49,337 nt of DNA from Anaerolineae bacterium (GCA_018645405.1 JABGOQ010000027.1:1-49337), one strand, 5' to 3'. Positions 33,978 through 43,345 are shown, counted from the stretch's first letter. Numbers and translations are program-made. The notes: generated from the sequence alone by a model not told the origin.

Positions 33978-36782
33978 CTATTTCAACGCCCCCTCCAACG
34001 CCTCCACCTCCCCATCTCGACGATGATAGCCGATCTCGGCCACCATTGTTTTTGCCTTTTCCCATGCCTCGCGTGCCTGCTCTTTTTCACCCATTGCCAA
34101 ATACAAACGCGCATACTCCAGATGACAATCAGCCTCGAAGAGACGCATCCCACCGCGGGTGGCGATGGTGAAGGCTTCATCCAGATCAGCCTGTGCTCTT
34201 TTGTATTCTTTCATCACCCGTCGCAACTCGGCGCGAGCCAACAGGCCATGTGGAATATAAGATTGATCCCCTGCCTGCCGCAGATCAGTCACGGCCTGTT
34301 CGAGATGGGCAGCAGCTTGGGTGTAATCTGGCTTCTTCGCTTCTTGCTCCTGCATGAGATGGGCGCGGCCGAGAGAGAGAGCTTCTAACGCAATATCAAG
34401 AGGTGAATCTCTTGGCTGACGCCATTCAAATAACTTTGCTATGCGACGCTGTACTTCGCTGAATTCGCCCTGCCTGAGAAGTAAATCGCAATATCGAAAA
34501 CCTCGTACTGAGTAGAGTAAGGAAAACTCTGGCTGCTTTTCCTTTAGGATCCCCTCCGCCTCACAGAAGAGGGTTTCGGCCTCATCCAATTGCCCGGCGG
34601 AATAAAGAGTATAGGCGAGTACGGTTCGATTATCTATCCGATCAAATTCATCACCACCGTGGTCGGCCAGCTCCACGCTCTGGCGGGCGGATTCCAGTGC
34701 TTGCCGAAGGTCGCCGCTGTTCAGGTAGAGTTCGCTCAGATTGCTGGCTTGCTTGGCGGCATTTTTCCAATCTTCTCCTACAATATCCATTTCCAGTCCA
34801 GCTTGCATGGGTTGGGTGGCTTCCGTAAGACGGCTCAGAGCGTGTAGATATAAACCTGCTTGATTTAAGATAAAACTTTGCCCAGCTTCAGCGATGGTTG
34901 ATACAGGTTTGTGCCAAAGGGTTTCAAAGAAACTGGAGAGAGCTGCTAAGTCAGAGCCAAATGAGCCAAGTTGTTTCCAACTATAGTGCTCATTTGTTCG
35001 AAGCACTTGCGCATAATATACTTGTCTAAGAGCTTCTTCGTGTCTCCCAGCCTGACAACCATGTGCAACTGCTGCAAAGAGTGGTGCCATCTCTTCCAGC
35101 GTGTCGGGTAGTTCTTTTGCGCTATCTTTATAAAATTCGTAAAGGCGGCTGTGGGCTTCGCGCCAGGCTGCAGGGTTTTCAGCTTTGAGCCGCTCGCCAA
35201 AGTGCTCGCGGAGGAGGGGGTGGCAGTCGAGGGTCTTGGGTTCGGCGGGGTCGGGTGGGGCTAAAAGATACGTTTCGTACAGGCTTTCGAGGGCAAATTG
35301 CCAATTGGCACCTGAAAGCTTTTGTAGTTTTTCGGTCAGTCCGTCAATGGGTGGTTCTGCGCGCAAGGCTTCAATGGCGCCAGCCTCTGCTGGGCGGTCG
35401 AAGAGCCCCATCAGGCGTAGAATATCCAGTTCTGGTTTTTCTACAAACCATTTTTCGTAAGATTCCATCACGCGGCGTGCGTGTGCACCTTGTTTGCGCT
35501 CATCGGTTAATTTCGGTATTTCATCGCGCAATCGAATATCACCAGCATGTACCACACGCAGGTAGCTGCCCAAGAGCGTTAGTGCCAGGGCGTGACCACC
35601 GAAGTCTTTTGCGGCTTCTTCCCGTTCGGTCTCTGTGCCATCCACCTTGAGAAATTCGAGATATTCTGCCCCAGATTCTGGCGAGAGATTTTCAAGATCA
35701 ACTTCTACCACAGAATGATTGTGCATATCTCGTAAATCAGTGACGGCTAAGCGCGTTGAAATGACGACCAAGCCCGGGTTATGACGTGCCAATTCACGCA
35801 GCAGGGTTTTTAATGCGGGGTCTTTCAAGACACCTGTTTCTACAGGTGGCGGGGTTTGTAATGGCTCGAGGCCGTCCAAAATCAGCAACGTTCTTTCTTC
35901 CTTAATTAATTCTGCTAAACGTTCGCCTTTATCCCAAGCAGAAGCACTGCTATCTGCCATTTCAGGGTCGCCAAACCAGCATAAGGCAGCAACGATGAAT
36001 TGGTCAGCCGAAACCTGGCGTCCCTCGGCAGCACCCTGACTGTAAAATGACCAACCGAAAACCCGTTCCGCGCCGCCGAAACTCTCACCCAATTCAGAGA
36101 GCCATTTATTGACCAGTGCGCTCTTGCCAACACCGCCCCAAGCGACCAAAGACAGGATATTGATCTTCGGGTTTTGCCAAGTTTCGGTCAGCATCTCAAG
36201 TCGCTTTTTGCGACCGAAAAGGTCAGCGCCTGTGACAGGGAGTTTTGCGAGGGAGACTTTTATATTTTGAAAATCTGGTTTTCTTTCACGCTGGGGCAGT
36301 TCTTTGAGTCTGCCAAGTTCTGATTTCTCCGTACGCGGCTGATTTGTCAGACGGCGATATAAATCTTCATAACCATCTGATGTTTCAACGCGGTAGTGGG
36401 TCGCGCCTTGCACAGGTGTTGGGATGTGTTTGAATTGGCAATCGTCGAAAAGTACAGGAATGAAACGCGTGTTTTCAGAGTCATTGACATAGATATGCTG
36501 ATAAATAAGATTACCTTCCCACTTAACCCCTTGCCCTCTACCGGCTTCTTCTTCACCCATTACGCGTTTGAAATAGGTTTCTGTGCAAACCATGAGCACA
36601 AAATCAGCTGAGCGAATATTTTGATCCATCCAACGTGGCCAGCCTTCTTTGGGCGAAGTCTCGTACTGGTCAAGGATGCAATCAATGCCCTCCGAACGCA
36701 ATTTGTCTGAAAGTTTCAAAACGCGGTCGGTGTGTTCGGGTGAGTCGTGGCTGTAGCTGATAAAAACAGTCGGGTTGGTCAT
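33978..36782 (-). CDS. SEFIR-STAND-TPR signalling protein, candidate defence gene
   Basis: The ATG at 36782 (MTNPTVFISYSHDS), with GAGGGA upstream, gives 934 residues. Residues 1 to about 150 form a SEFIR/TIR-type domain (FISYSHDSPEHTDRVLKL, LDQYETSPKEGWPRWM, ADFVLMVCTETYF). A STAND NTPase follows with Walker A WGGVGKSALV near 213 and Walker B TLLILDGLEPLQ near 300, and then TPR-like helical repeats from about 600 to the end. This is the plan of intracellular sensors: repeats recognise, the NTPase oligomerises, and the effector domain signals. Bacterial proteins with this plan include antiphage systems, but this one is not matched to a named system. It is divergent from a sigma factor gene. 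Confidence 0.85.
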   Translation of the reverse strand: MTNPTVFISYSHDSPEHTDRVLKLSDKLRSEGIDCILDQYETSPKEGWPRWMDQNIRSADFVLMVCTETYFKRVMGEEEAGRGQGVKWEGNLIYQHIYVNDSENTRFIPVLFDDCQFKHIPTPVQGATHYRVETSDGYEDLYRRLTNQPRTEKSELGRLKELPQRERKPDFQNIKVSLAKLPVTGADLFGRKKRLEMLTETWQNPKINILSLVAWGGVGKSALVNKWLSELGESFGGAERVFGWSFYSQGAAEGRQVSADQFIVAALCWFGDPEMADSSASAWDKGERLAELIKEERTLLILDGLEPLQTPPPVETGVLKDPALKTLLRELARHNPGLVVISTRLAVTDLRDMHNHSVVEVDLENLSPESGAEYLEFLKVDGTETEREEAAKDFGGHALALTLLGSYLRVVHAGDIRLRDEIPKLTDERKQGAHARRVMESYEKWFVEKPELDILRLMGLFDRPAEAGAIEALRAEPPIDGLTEKLQKLSGANWQFALESLYETYLLAPPDPAEPKTLDCHPLLREHFGERLKAENPAAWREAHSRLYEFYKDSAKELPDTLEEMAPLFAAVAHGCQAGRHEEALRQVYYAQVLRTNEHYSWKQLGSFGSDLAALSSFFETLWHKPVSTIAEAGQSFILNQAGLYLHALSRLTEATQPMQAGLEMDIVGEDWKNAAKQASNLSELYLNSGDLRQALESARQSVELADHGGDEFDRIDNRTVLAYTLYSAGQLDEAETLFCEAEGILKEKQPEFSLLYSVRGFRYCDLLLRQGEFSEVQRRIAKLFEWRQPRDSPLDIALEALSLGRAHLMQEQEAKKPDYTQAAAHLEQAVTDLRQAGDQSYIPHGLLARAELRRVMKEYKRAQADLDEAFTIATRGGMRLFEADCHLEYARLYLAMGEKEQAREAWEKAKTMVAEIGYHRRDGEVEALEGALK

Positions 36783-36872
36783 GGCTTCCCTCAAGATAGG
36801 TGGCGATGCTTTTGTTTATCAGTATACAGAAAGGTAGGGGTGAAGGCAAGGTTTTTTTATGGAGATTTTCAA

Positions 36873-36901
36873 TTGACTTATTCCATCAAGCAAACTAGTA
36901 T
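36873..36901 (+). promoter_or_regulatory. Promoter of the sigma factor gene
   Basis: TTGACT (36873-36878), a 17-base spacer and TAGTAT (36896-36901), 33 bases before the ATG at 36935. Confidence 0.55.
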
Positions 36902-36934
36902 AGATAATCTTTCATCATAGTCTTGGAAACCCTT

Positions 36935-37933
36935 ATGCAACCCTCCACTCCAAACGAAATTGAATATCTGGCATCCGCCCGCGCCGGAGATTCAGAAGCC
37001 TTCACCGTGCTGGTTGAACCGCATCGCAAATCCCTGCTTCTTCACTGTTATCGGATGAGCGGCTCTCTCGACGATGCAGAAGATCTGGTGCAAGAAGCCT
37101 TTCTGCGCGCCTGGCATAAGATCAATGCTTATGGGGGGCAGGGGGCGTTTAAAAATTGGCTTTATGTGATCGCAACTCGTCTTTGGTTGGATGAAGTACG
37201 CAAATGCAAGAAACGAGTCTTGCTTCCACTAGATGGAAATCCGGCTGACCCCAATCTTCCTCCGCTACCGCCCACATCCCCAGAAGCTTGGCTGGATCCT
37301 CTGCCTGGTTCCTGGTTAACCAGCATCGATCCACCCCCTGAATCTTCTTATGAAAGACGCGAATCGATTTCTCTGGCTTTTATGACTGCCCTTCAAAAAC
37401 TGAATGCACGTCAACGCATCGTTTTGATCTTGCGCAAAGTCTATAATTGGAGGGCAGAGGAAGTCGCAGATGCGCTCGGCCTGACCGTCGACTCGGTCAA
37501 TAATCTTTTATATCGGGCACGCAAGAAGATAAAAATCCTTCAATATGAAGAAACGCCCGCCCCAAAAGAAAATCTGGATCTCTTCGTCAATGCTTGGGAA
37601 TCTGGAGATGTTCACTCCCTGATCGATCTTCTGCACGAAAAGGCAACCTTCGCCATGCCCCCGATGCACGTTTGGTATCAAGGGCGTGACTCCATTCAAA
37701 TCGCACTACAGAATTTTGTCTTCATGGCGGGTGTTGCCTGGAAGCTGGTCCCCACCACAGCAAACGACCGTCCCGCTTTTGGAGTTTATCAGCAAGCAGG
37801 AGATACTCAATCCTATCAGGCATTTGGTTTGATTTTGCCAGTTTATGGTGACGGAAAGATCACAGAAATAACAGCCTTCTTATCCCCAGAATATATCAGC
37901 CGCTTTGGTTTACCAGAAAGCTTATCCTCCTAA
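36935..37933 (+). CDS. ECF-type sigma factor with SnoaL-like C-terminal domain
   Basis: The start ATG at 36935 (MQPSTPNEIEY) gives 332 residues. Region 2 (EAFTVLVEPHRKSLLLHCYR, DAEDLVQEAFLRAW) and region 4 (LNARQRIVLILRKVYNWRAEEVADALG taken piecewise) are clear, joined by a Pro-rich linker. The last 110 residues (NLDLFVNAWESGDVHSLIDLLHEK in pieces, then AFGVYQQAG and YGDGKITEITAFL) form a SnoaL-like fold that in such ECF groups controls the sigma factor itself. There is no anti-sigma gene beside it, which fits that model. The target genes are unknown. A terminator follows. Confidence 0.92.
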   Translation: MQPSTPNEIEYLASARAGDSEAFTVLVEPHRKSLLLHCYRMSGSLDDAEDLVQEAFLRAWHKINAYGGQGAFKNWLYVIATRLWLDEVRKCKKRVLLPLDGNPADPNLPPLPPTSPEAWLDPLPGSWLTSIDPPPESSYERRESISLAFMTALQKLNARQRIVLILRKVYNWRAEEVADALGLTVDSVNNLLYRARKKIKILQYEETPAPKENLDLFVNAWESGDVHSLIDLLHEKATFAMPPMHVWYQGRDSIQIALQNFVFMAGVAWKLVPTTANDRPAFGVYQQAGDTQSYQAFGLILPVYGDGKITEITAFLSPEYISRFGLPESLSS

Positions 37934-37938
37934 GTAAC

Positions 37939-37972
37939 AAAAAAGGATTTCCCGTTAAGGAAATCCTTTTTT
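37939..37972 (+). terminator. Terminator after the sigma factor gene
   Basis: AAAAGGATTTCC (37941-37952) pairs with GGAAATCCTTTT (37959-37970), continuing into further A-T pairs and a T-run. It also serves the convergent small gene on the minus strand. Confidence 0.9.
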
Positions 37973-37991
37973 GCGCTTAAAACGATGCTAA

Positions 37992-38231
37992 TTACATCTT
38001 TGCTTCGTTATACCCATCAATGGCAAGAACAGTATTGGCAACAAAAACTGCCCCAAACATGATCGGGTACAAAGTAGGTGCTGCTACTTTCAACTGTAAT
38101 TCCACATAGGTCAGGGCCAGGGCAGCCAAGGTCAGACCGAGTCCGGTCAACTTACGGTTGCCAATATATAATGTACCTAATCCCATAAAGAAGAAATTCA
38201 GTACAGCAGCGATCCAAGGGTTCTTTTTCAT
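37992..38231 (-). CDS. Small membrane protein, 79 residues
   Basis: The ATG at 38231 (MKKNPWIAAV) is chosen because AGGAG lies eight bases before it; an earlier in-frame start has no such site. Two or three hydrophobic helices (AAVLNFFFMGLGTLYIG, LGLTLAALALTYV, IMFGAVFVANTVLAI) make up almost the whole protein. The start LNFFFMGLGTLYIGNRK recalls small TM2-type membrane proteins, but the match is weak. Function unknown; it appears monocistronic. Confidence 0.8.
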   Translation of the reverse strand: MKKNPWIAAVLNFFFMGLGTLYIGNRKLTGLGLTLAALALTYVELQLKVAAPTLYPIMFGAVFVANTVLAIDGYNEAKM

Positions 38232-38423
38232 TTTCTTACTCCTTATAATAGTTGATTTATAGTTAAGACGAAAAAGACCTCGGAAACTTCTCACTTTTGC
38301 TAAAATTGATCAAAACTACTCATCAACCTGCAAAAAAAAAGAGATATGTGGCTAAAAAACTTTTTCTGCTTCAATACTTTGCTTTAAGACTTGTCTGGAG
38401 TAGAGAATGAGTCTGAATCAAAA

Positions 38424-38459
38424 AGATGGTCTTGCGTATCAAAGAACGCAAGACCATCT
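38424..38459 (-). terminator. Terminator after the ferredoxin gene
   Basis: AGATGGTCTTGCGT (38424-38437) pairs perfectly with ACGCAAGACCATCT (38446-38459); on the minus strand a T-run follows. It is placed about 60 bases after the ferredoxin stop. Confidence 0.85.
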
Positions 38460-38518
38460 CGTTTTAAAAAGAAAACTTACCTTAGCGTTGGCATAAATTC
38501 TCCTTTTGGTTGGGAAAA

Positions 38519-38887
38519 TTACTTTTTCTTTTTCATCTTCACCCAAAGGGGTTTTGGCTTGATCTTTTCGAGCAGGTCGGCGTGTTTTTTCTTCTTTTTT
38601 GACTTGGTATTCGACTTAAGCACTCTAACGTGCATATCTTTTTTGATAAGACATTGACAAGAAAGGCGATATTTGCCCAAAGCGTCTTTGTCTTTGAGCT
38701 TGGCACGCTCTGCCTTGGTCATCTTTTTGGGCTCACCGTCAATAAATTCCACACGACAGTCACAACACTTCGCTTTTCCATCGCACGAGTAGCGTGGATT
38801 GCCGCCATGTTCAACGAGCGCATTGAGCAATTTTAGCCCCTTAGGAACTTCAAAACTTCCTACATTTTCTATGGTTAATTTTGGCAT
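38519..38887 (-). CDS. 2Fe-2S ferredoxin with a lysine-rich tail
   Basis: The ATG at 38887 (MPKLTIENVG) follows AGGAGA. The 122-residue protein has the beta-grasp ferredoxin pattern with cluster ligands Cys35, Cys41, Cys44 and Cys77, a CX5CX2C spacing like adrenodoxin-type ferredoxins. It should carry single electrons in the cytoplasm. The last 35 residues are extremely basic (KSNTKSKKKKKHADLLEK and a final run of lysines), which is unusual for an otherwise acidic family and might bind a nucleic acid or an acidic partner. No redox partner gene adjoins it. Confidence 0.9.
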   Translation of the reverse strand: MPKLTIENVGSFEVPKGLKLLNALVEHGGNPRYSCDGKAKCCDCRVEFIDGEPKKMTKAERAKLKDKDALGKYRLSCQCLIKKDMHVRVLKSNTKSKKKKKHADLLEKIKPKPLWVKMKKKK

Positions 38888-39042
38888 TCTTTTCTCCTTA
38901 TAAAAACTTTGGCTCATTTAATATAAAAGAGTGCAAAGGCGACACAAATATCGCACCACACGCTGTAGTGCAAGACCTATCTTACCTTTCGCACACTTCT
39001 TAACTAATCAGCCAAAACTTGATGAATTCTACATCACTATTG

Positions 39043-39957
39043 TCAAAAAATCGAAATCCCCGTCAATGTCGTAAATAATTCTAAGGCTTTTGTGCCTGCC
39101 AGAGAATTTCCTGTTTCATTTAATCCTGGTGACCAAACACAGACGCTAAACTTGCCTGGCATGACGGCTAAAATCCCACCGCGGACTCCGCTCTTCCCCG
39201 GCAAGCCAACTCTATAGGCAAAGTCGCCAACTGAATCATAAGTGCCACACGTAAGCATCAGCGATTTGATATATTTTGCCTGATTGGGGGCAACAATTTT
39301 CTCATTATTCCATGGCAGTTTGCCTTTGTTGGCGAGAAAAATGCCCGCGTGTGCTAGCTCTGTGCAAGTCATGGCAATAGAGCAATGATGAAAATAAGCA
39401 TTGAGTACATTTTCGGGGGCGTTTTTCAAATTACCAAAACTTTTTATGAAATTCGCCAAAGCGATATTAAGATAGCCCGTTTCTTTTTCGGAGCGCGCCA
39501 CATTTAAATCAAAGACTATATTCTTGTTATTGGCTAATTTTTGTATGAATGCCAAAAGGGTCTCGTGTGCGTTATCAAGATGTGAGAGAATCATATCGGT
39601 AATAACCAATGCCCCTGCGTTGATAAAGGGATTGCGCGGAATTCCCTGTTCGTACTCCAGTTGTACGAGAGAATTAAAAGCTGTCCCCGATGGCTCTCGC
39701 CCAACGCGTTTCCAAATAGCATCACCTTCAAGTCGCATCGCGAGAGTGAGTGCAAAAACTTTCGAAATACTCTGAATAGAAAACTTCTCTGTCGCATCAC
39801 CAATTTGAAAGGTCTCGCCTTCGCTGGTGAGGACTGCCATCCCGAATTTCTTGGGTGAAATATGTGCTAATTCGGGGATATAGTCGGCGACATGACTTTT
39901 TGCGAGCAAAGGCTGAACTTCAGCGTGGATTTCTTCTAAGATTTTTTGGTAATTCAT
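39043..39957 (-). CDS. glsA: Glutaminase A
   Basis: A 304-residue glutaminase that turns glutamine into glutamate and ammonia. It belongs to the serine-dependent beta-lactamase-like family: the catalytic SxxK is in FSIQSISKVFAL (near 57-68), and the conserved blocks AFNSLVQLEYEQGIPRNPFI (piecewise), NPFINAGALV, NGKLPW-like NKGKLPWNNE and PGKSGVRGGI are present. The length is normal. It lies 130 bases after argE/lysK on the same strand, so it could supply glutamate to the arginine cluster, but a separate promoter is equally possible. Confidence 0.95.
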   Translation of the reverse strand: MNYQKILEEIHAEVQPLLAKSHVADYIPELAHISPKKFGMAVLTSEGETFQIGDATEKFSIQSISKVFALTLAMRLEGDAIWKRVGREPSGTAFNSLVQLEYEQGIPRNPFINAGALVITDMILSHLDNAHETLLAFIQKLANNKNIVFDLNVARSEKETGYLNIALANFIKSFGNLKNAPENVLNAYFHHCSIAMTCTELAHAGIFLANKGKLPWNNEKIVAPNQAKYIKSLMLTCGTYDSVGDFAYRVGLPGKSGVRGGILAVMPGKFSVCVWSPGLNETGNSLAGTKALELFTTLTGISIF

Positions 39958-40086
39958 TGGCAGTTACTCGTCTTTTGCTGGTTATCTGATGTTTTTCAAA
40001 TACGAAGGGCACAAAGATGCACAAAGAAAGAGCTAAATAATTGAGTTTTTCCTTTGTGTTTAGGAGAGAATTTAGAGTTTTCTTGG

Positions 40087-41148
40087 TCAACTGACACTTT
40101 TTGTTAAATTCCGTAAAACTTCACTCAAAACATCGACCGCTTTTCTGTATTCTTCTAAAGAAATATGCTCATTTGGCGTATGGTCAAGGTTCGAATCGCC
40201 AGGTCCATACACGACTGCTGGGCATCCCCAAACTGGCGCGACGATGTTTACATCCGCTGTGCCAGTCTTGACGACGAATCCAGGTTTTCCACCTGTAGCG
40301 CGGATGCCTTTCAAGAAGGCGCGTACAAGGGGTGTGTTTCGCTCAGCACGATAGGCGGGGATGGCAAATCCGCTCCGTTCTATGCTTTCGGGCGCGGCTA
40401 ATTCTTCTAGTTTTGTGTACCAATCATCGGGAGAAATATCAACGGGCAAGCGTGCTCCAACCTGCAGGCTCGCCCATGTCTCGAAGCCATCATCGCCTGA
40501 AGAGAGTCCACGTAGTGAGACCAAAATCTGCTCGAAGGCGCGTTTTTTATCGGTATTGACCTCATCTGCCCACGCTTGCACACGCCCCCAAACCGCAAAC
40601 GCGGCTTCGGATGCAGTCTCATCTGCGCGTGCTGAGTGCGCCATCTCGCGCCGCGCGGTCACTTGTGTGTGTGCGCTGCCTTTGTAGCCCAAAGTGATTC
40701 TATCCCAACGGGATGGTTCTCCTATAATCGTAAAATCAGGGCGATATTTGTCGACGATGTGCCGCGCCCCAACAGATTCTCGTTCTTCATCAATTGCGCC
40801 GATGACGACCATCTGCCAGCCACGCACCTGACCCAAACTTGCTACCGCGTCAACAAACGTGGATAGTGGTCCCTTGGCATCTACCGATCCGCGTCCGTAG
40901 AAAGTATCGCCTTCGATGCGCGTCTTAATTTCGCCCGGCACCGTATCAATATGCCCCAACAAAACGATTTGCTTCTCGCCCTCGCCCATCACGCCGATTG
41001 CGTTCCCAACTTCATCTTTGTAGGCTTTCGTGAAGCCCAAATCTTTCATCCGTTGAATGAGATAGTCTACAGCGGAAGTTTCTTCACCTGAGGGGCTGTA
41101 ATGTTTGACAAGTTCGATGAGGGTGGTGGCTTTTTCTGTATTTGTCAT
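40087..41148 (-). CDS. lysK: [LysW]-ornithine/lysine hydrolase (M20 family)
   Basis: The ATG at 41148 (MTNTEKATTLIEL) gives 353 residues. It is an M20 metallopeptidase: the zinc site shows in VLLGHIDTVPG, GRGSVDAKGPLSTF and IDEERES, and the family's LysK/ArgE signature HYSPSGEE occurs near the start. In the LysW pathway it releases ornithine (or lysine) from the C-terminal glutamate of LysW. It is the last enzyme of the cluster, downstream of argD/lysJ, with a long palindrome in the gap. An ordinary acetylornithine deacetylase is excluded by the lysW gene in the same run. Confidence 0.9.
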   Translation of the reverse strand: MTNTEKATTLIELVKHYSPSGEETSAVDYLIQRMKDLGFTKAYKDEVGNAIGVMGEGEKQIVLLGHIDTVPGEIKTRIEGDTFYGRGSVDAKGPLSTFVDAVASLGQVRGWQMVVIGAIDEERESVGARHIVDKYRPDFTIIGEPSRWDRITLGYKGSAHTQVTARREMAHSARADETASEAAFAVWGRVQAWADEVNTDKKRAFEQILVSLRGLSSGDDGFETWASLQVGARLPVDISPDDWYTKLEELAAPESIERSGFAIPAYRAERNTPLVRAFLKGIRATGGKPGFVVKTGTADVNIVAPVWGCPAVVYGPGDSNLDHTPNEHISLEEYRKAVDVLSEVLRNLTKSVS

Positions 41149-41156
41149 ATTTTTTA

Positions 41157-41252
41157 CCACAGAGAGCACAGAGCTCACGGAGTTTCTTTGAGAAAAAAGA
41201 GAAAACCATTTTTAAGCTTTTCTCTGTGGTCTTTGTGAACTCTGTGGTGAAT
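41157..41252. repeat. CCACAGAG-type long inverted repeat
   Basis: The arms CCACAGAGAGCACAGAGCTC and the complement of CTTTGTGAACTCTGTGGTG surround an AT-rich centre. It fills the whole gap between argD/lysJ and argE/lysK. Confidence 0.7.
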
Positions 41253-41255
41253 GCT

Positions 41256-42413
41256 TTACTCTAAAATTTCCTTCAGAGCCACAATAACTTCATCAATTTG
41301 CTCTTTCTCAATAACAAGCGGTGGTAAGAAGCGGATGACGGTCATTCCGGCAGGGAGGGCAAGGATGCCACGCTCGGTGAGGGCGGCGAGGTAGGGGGCA
41401 ACCTTTTTCTTGATTTCGATACCGAGCATCAGTCCCATGCCACGCACGCCACGCACAAGCGGAGATTCAATCTTTTGCAACTCCGCGAGGAAATATGCAC
41501 CCAGCTCCGCGGCACGCTCGGGGAGTTTCTCATCCACGAGGGCGTTTAAGGCTGCCAATGATGCCGCCGCTGCGAGGGGATTTCCGCCAAAGGTTGAGCC
41601 GTGAATGCCTTTGCTAAGTTCGGCTACGCGCTCGCCGAGCAAGGTTGCGCCCATCGGCACGCCGCCAGCCATGGATTTGGCAACGGTCATAATATCGGGG
41701 CTGAGATCATAATGGTTGATGGCGAACATTTTCCCCGTGCGCCCAAATCCGGTTTGGATTTCATCCATAATCAGCAACGCACCACGCTCACGGCAGAGTT
41801 CTTGTGCGCCGAGCAAATACTCCGCATCGCCGGGATAGACCCCGCCTTCGCCTTGTACGGCTTCGAGAATGACTGCGGCTGTATTTTCATCTATTGCAGC
41901 ATCCAGTCTTTCAAGTTTGTTGTAGGGGACATGTTTAATGCCCGGAATTAAGGGTTGGAAAGGCGAGCGATATTTTTTATTCCATGTTGCGGAGAGCGCG
42001 CCCATACTGCGACCATGAAATCCGCGCATCGTAGCGATGATTTCTGTCCGCTTGGTGCTGAAACGAGCGAATTTGAAAGCCGCTTCGACCGCTTCTGTCC
42101 CCGAGTTGGAGAGAAAAGCCCGATCCATGTCTTCGGGGGCTAAACCGGTCAGCTTTTTCAGCAAAGCCGCACGGGTATCGTTATAGAACATCTCCGGAAC
42201 AGAGATAATTTTCTGCGCCTGTTCGCTAATCGCCGCCACAACTTTGGGATGCGCGTGTCCGAGATTTGCCGCCCCCTGACCGCCAACGCAGTCAATATAA
42301 GCATTGCCTTGATCGTCGTAGAGGGTCGCGCCTTCGCCGCGCACGATGGTTAAATCTCGTTTGGCATAGACACCAGATGTATGAGTGTTTTCTATCGTTT
42401 GAGTATTTGACAT
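41256..42413 (-). CDS. lysJ: [LysW]-glutamate/aminoadipate semialdehyde transaminase
   Basis: The ATG at 42413 (MSNTQTIENT), with AGGAAAC upstream, gives 385 residues. It is a class III PLP-dependent aminotransferase of the ArgD/LysJ group: VDCVGGQGAANLGHAHP-like text near the start (YIDCVGGQGAANLGHAHP), IMDEIQTGFGRTGKMFA for cofactor stacking, and the PLP lysine in TVAKSMAGG. It should convert the LysW-bound semialdehyde to LysW-ornithine or LysW-lysine with glutamate as donor. It lies between argB/lysZ and argE/lysK. Confidence 0.93.
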   Translation of the reverse strand: MSNTQTIENTHTSGVYAKRDLTIVRGEGATLYDDQGNAYIDCVGGQGAANLGHAHPKVVAAISEQAQKIISVPEMFYNDTRAALLKKLTGLAPEDMDRAFLSNSGTEAVEAAFKFARFSTKRTEIIATMRGFHGRSMGALSATWNKKYRSPFQPLIPGIKHVPYNKLERLDAAIDENTAAVILEAVQGEGGVYPGDAEYLLGAQELCRERGALLIMDEIQTGFGRTGKMFAINHYDLSPDIMTVAKSMAGGVPMGATLLGERVAELSKGIHGSTFGGNPLAAAASLAALNALVDEKLPERAAELGAYFLAELQKIESPLVRGVRGMGLMLGIEIKKKVAPYLAALTERGILALPAGMTVIRFLPPLVIEKEQIDEVIVALKEILE

Positions 42414-42433
42414 AATTAGTTTCCTGTTTTTTC

Positions 42434-42513
42434 TCACCACGAAGGACACAAGGGAACACGAAGGAAAAACAGTTTTTGCTTTTACTTTGTGTCTCTTTGT
42501 GCTCTTTGTGGTT
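42434..42513. repeat. CACCACGAAGG-type long inverted repeat
   Basis: The left arm CACCACGAAGGACACAAGGG and the right arm TCTTTGTGCTCTTTGTGGT are complementary with few breaks. It fills the gap between argB/lysZ and argD/lysJ and is closely related to 46272-46358. Confidence 0.7.
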
Positions 42514-42518
42514 AAAAA

Positions 42519-43334
42519 TCACTTGATGATCGTTCCATTTCCATCCAACGCATTAGAAATAGGATTTTCAATGCGCCCATCAGCGATGATGACTTGCCCA
42601 ACGCCGCCATTCAGAGCTTCTTGCGCGCCCAAAACCTTTTTCTTCATTCTGCCTTGCGCGTATTCGATGGCTTTCTCTAAGTCTGCGATAGGGATTTCTT
42701 TAATCAAGCTGCTTTCGTCTGGGAAATCTCGCATTAAGCCAGGGACGGCTGTTAAAAGAAGCAAAGAATCCGCATCCAGAGCAGCGGCGACTTCGGCGGC
42801 AGCACGGTCTGCATCTACGTTGAGGGCTTCGCCTTTTTCGCTAAGAGCCATTGGAGCAACGACGGGGGTGTAGCCAGCGTCCAGAAGGGTTTGGAGCAGC
42901 GAGACATTCACTTCTTCGATTTTGCCCGTGTAATCATCTCGCAGGATTTTCTTTTTCCCATTTTCGATGATGCGAATGGCGGCTTTACGTTTTGCTTTGA
43001 GCAGACCACCGTCTACGCCACATAAACCGAGGGCATTTACACCGAGCATTTGGAGTTGCTCAACGAGAAAAGTGTTCACTTTCCCGTTGACTGCCATCGC
43101 AAAAACTTCGAGGGTTTCACGGTTGGTATAGCGGGATGTATATCCCGATGGCGAGGTCACAAAGCGGGGCGGTTTGCCGACAGCTTCGCCGAGCGCGTTT
43201 GCTTCTGCCGAGCCGCCGTGTACCAAAATTAGTTTTTGCCCATTGGCGAGCATTTTGGCAACGTCTTGCGAGATGGCGGAGAAGTCTACGCCTTTGGTGC
43301 CGCCGAGTTTTACTACGATTGTTTTAGTAGTCAT
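42519..43334 (-). CDS. lysZ: [LysW]-glutamate/aminoadipate kinase
   Basis: A 271-residue amino acid kinase of the ArgB/LysZ family. VVKLGGTKGVD opens the fold, LILVHGGSAEANALGEAVGKPP (piecewise) binds the substrate region, and VNVDADRAAAEVAAAL is the LysZ-like segment before the ATP site. It phosphorylates the side-chain carboxylate of the LysW-bound amino acid. TTGGAG precedes the ATG. The four-helix-bundle gene separates it from argC/lysY, which is unusual for this pathway. Confidence 0.93.
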   Translation of the reverse strand: MTTKTIVVKLGGTKGVDFSAISQDVAKMLANGQKLILVHGGSAEANALGEAVGKPPRFVTSPSGYTSRYTNRETLEVFAMAVNGKVNTFLVEQLQMLGVNALGLCGVDGGLLKAKRKAAIRIIENGKKKILRDDYTGKIEEVNVSLLQTLLDAGYTPVVAPMALSEKGEALNVDADRAAAEVAAALDADSLLLLTAVPGLMRDFPDESSLIKEIPIADLEKAIEYAQGRMKKKVLGAQEALNGGVGQVIIADGRIENPISNALDGNGTIIK

Positions 43335-43345
43335 AAGTTCTCCAA

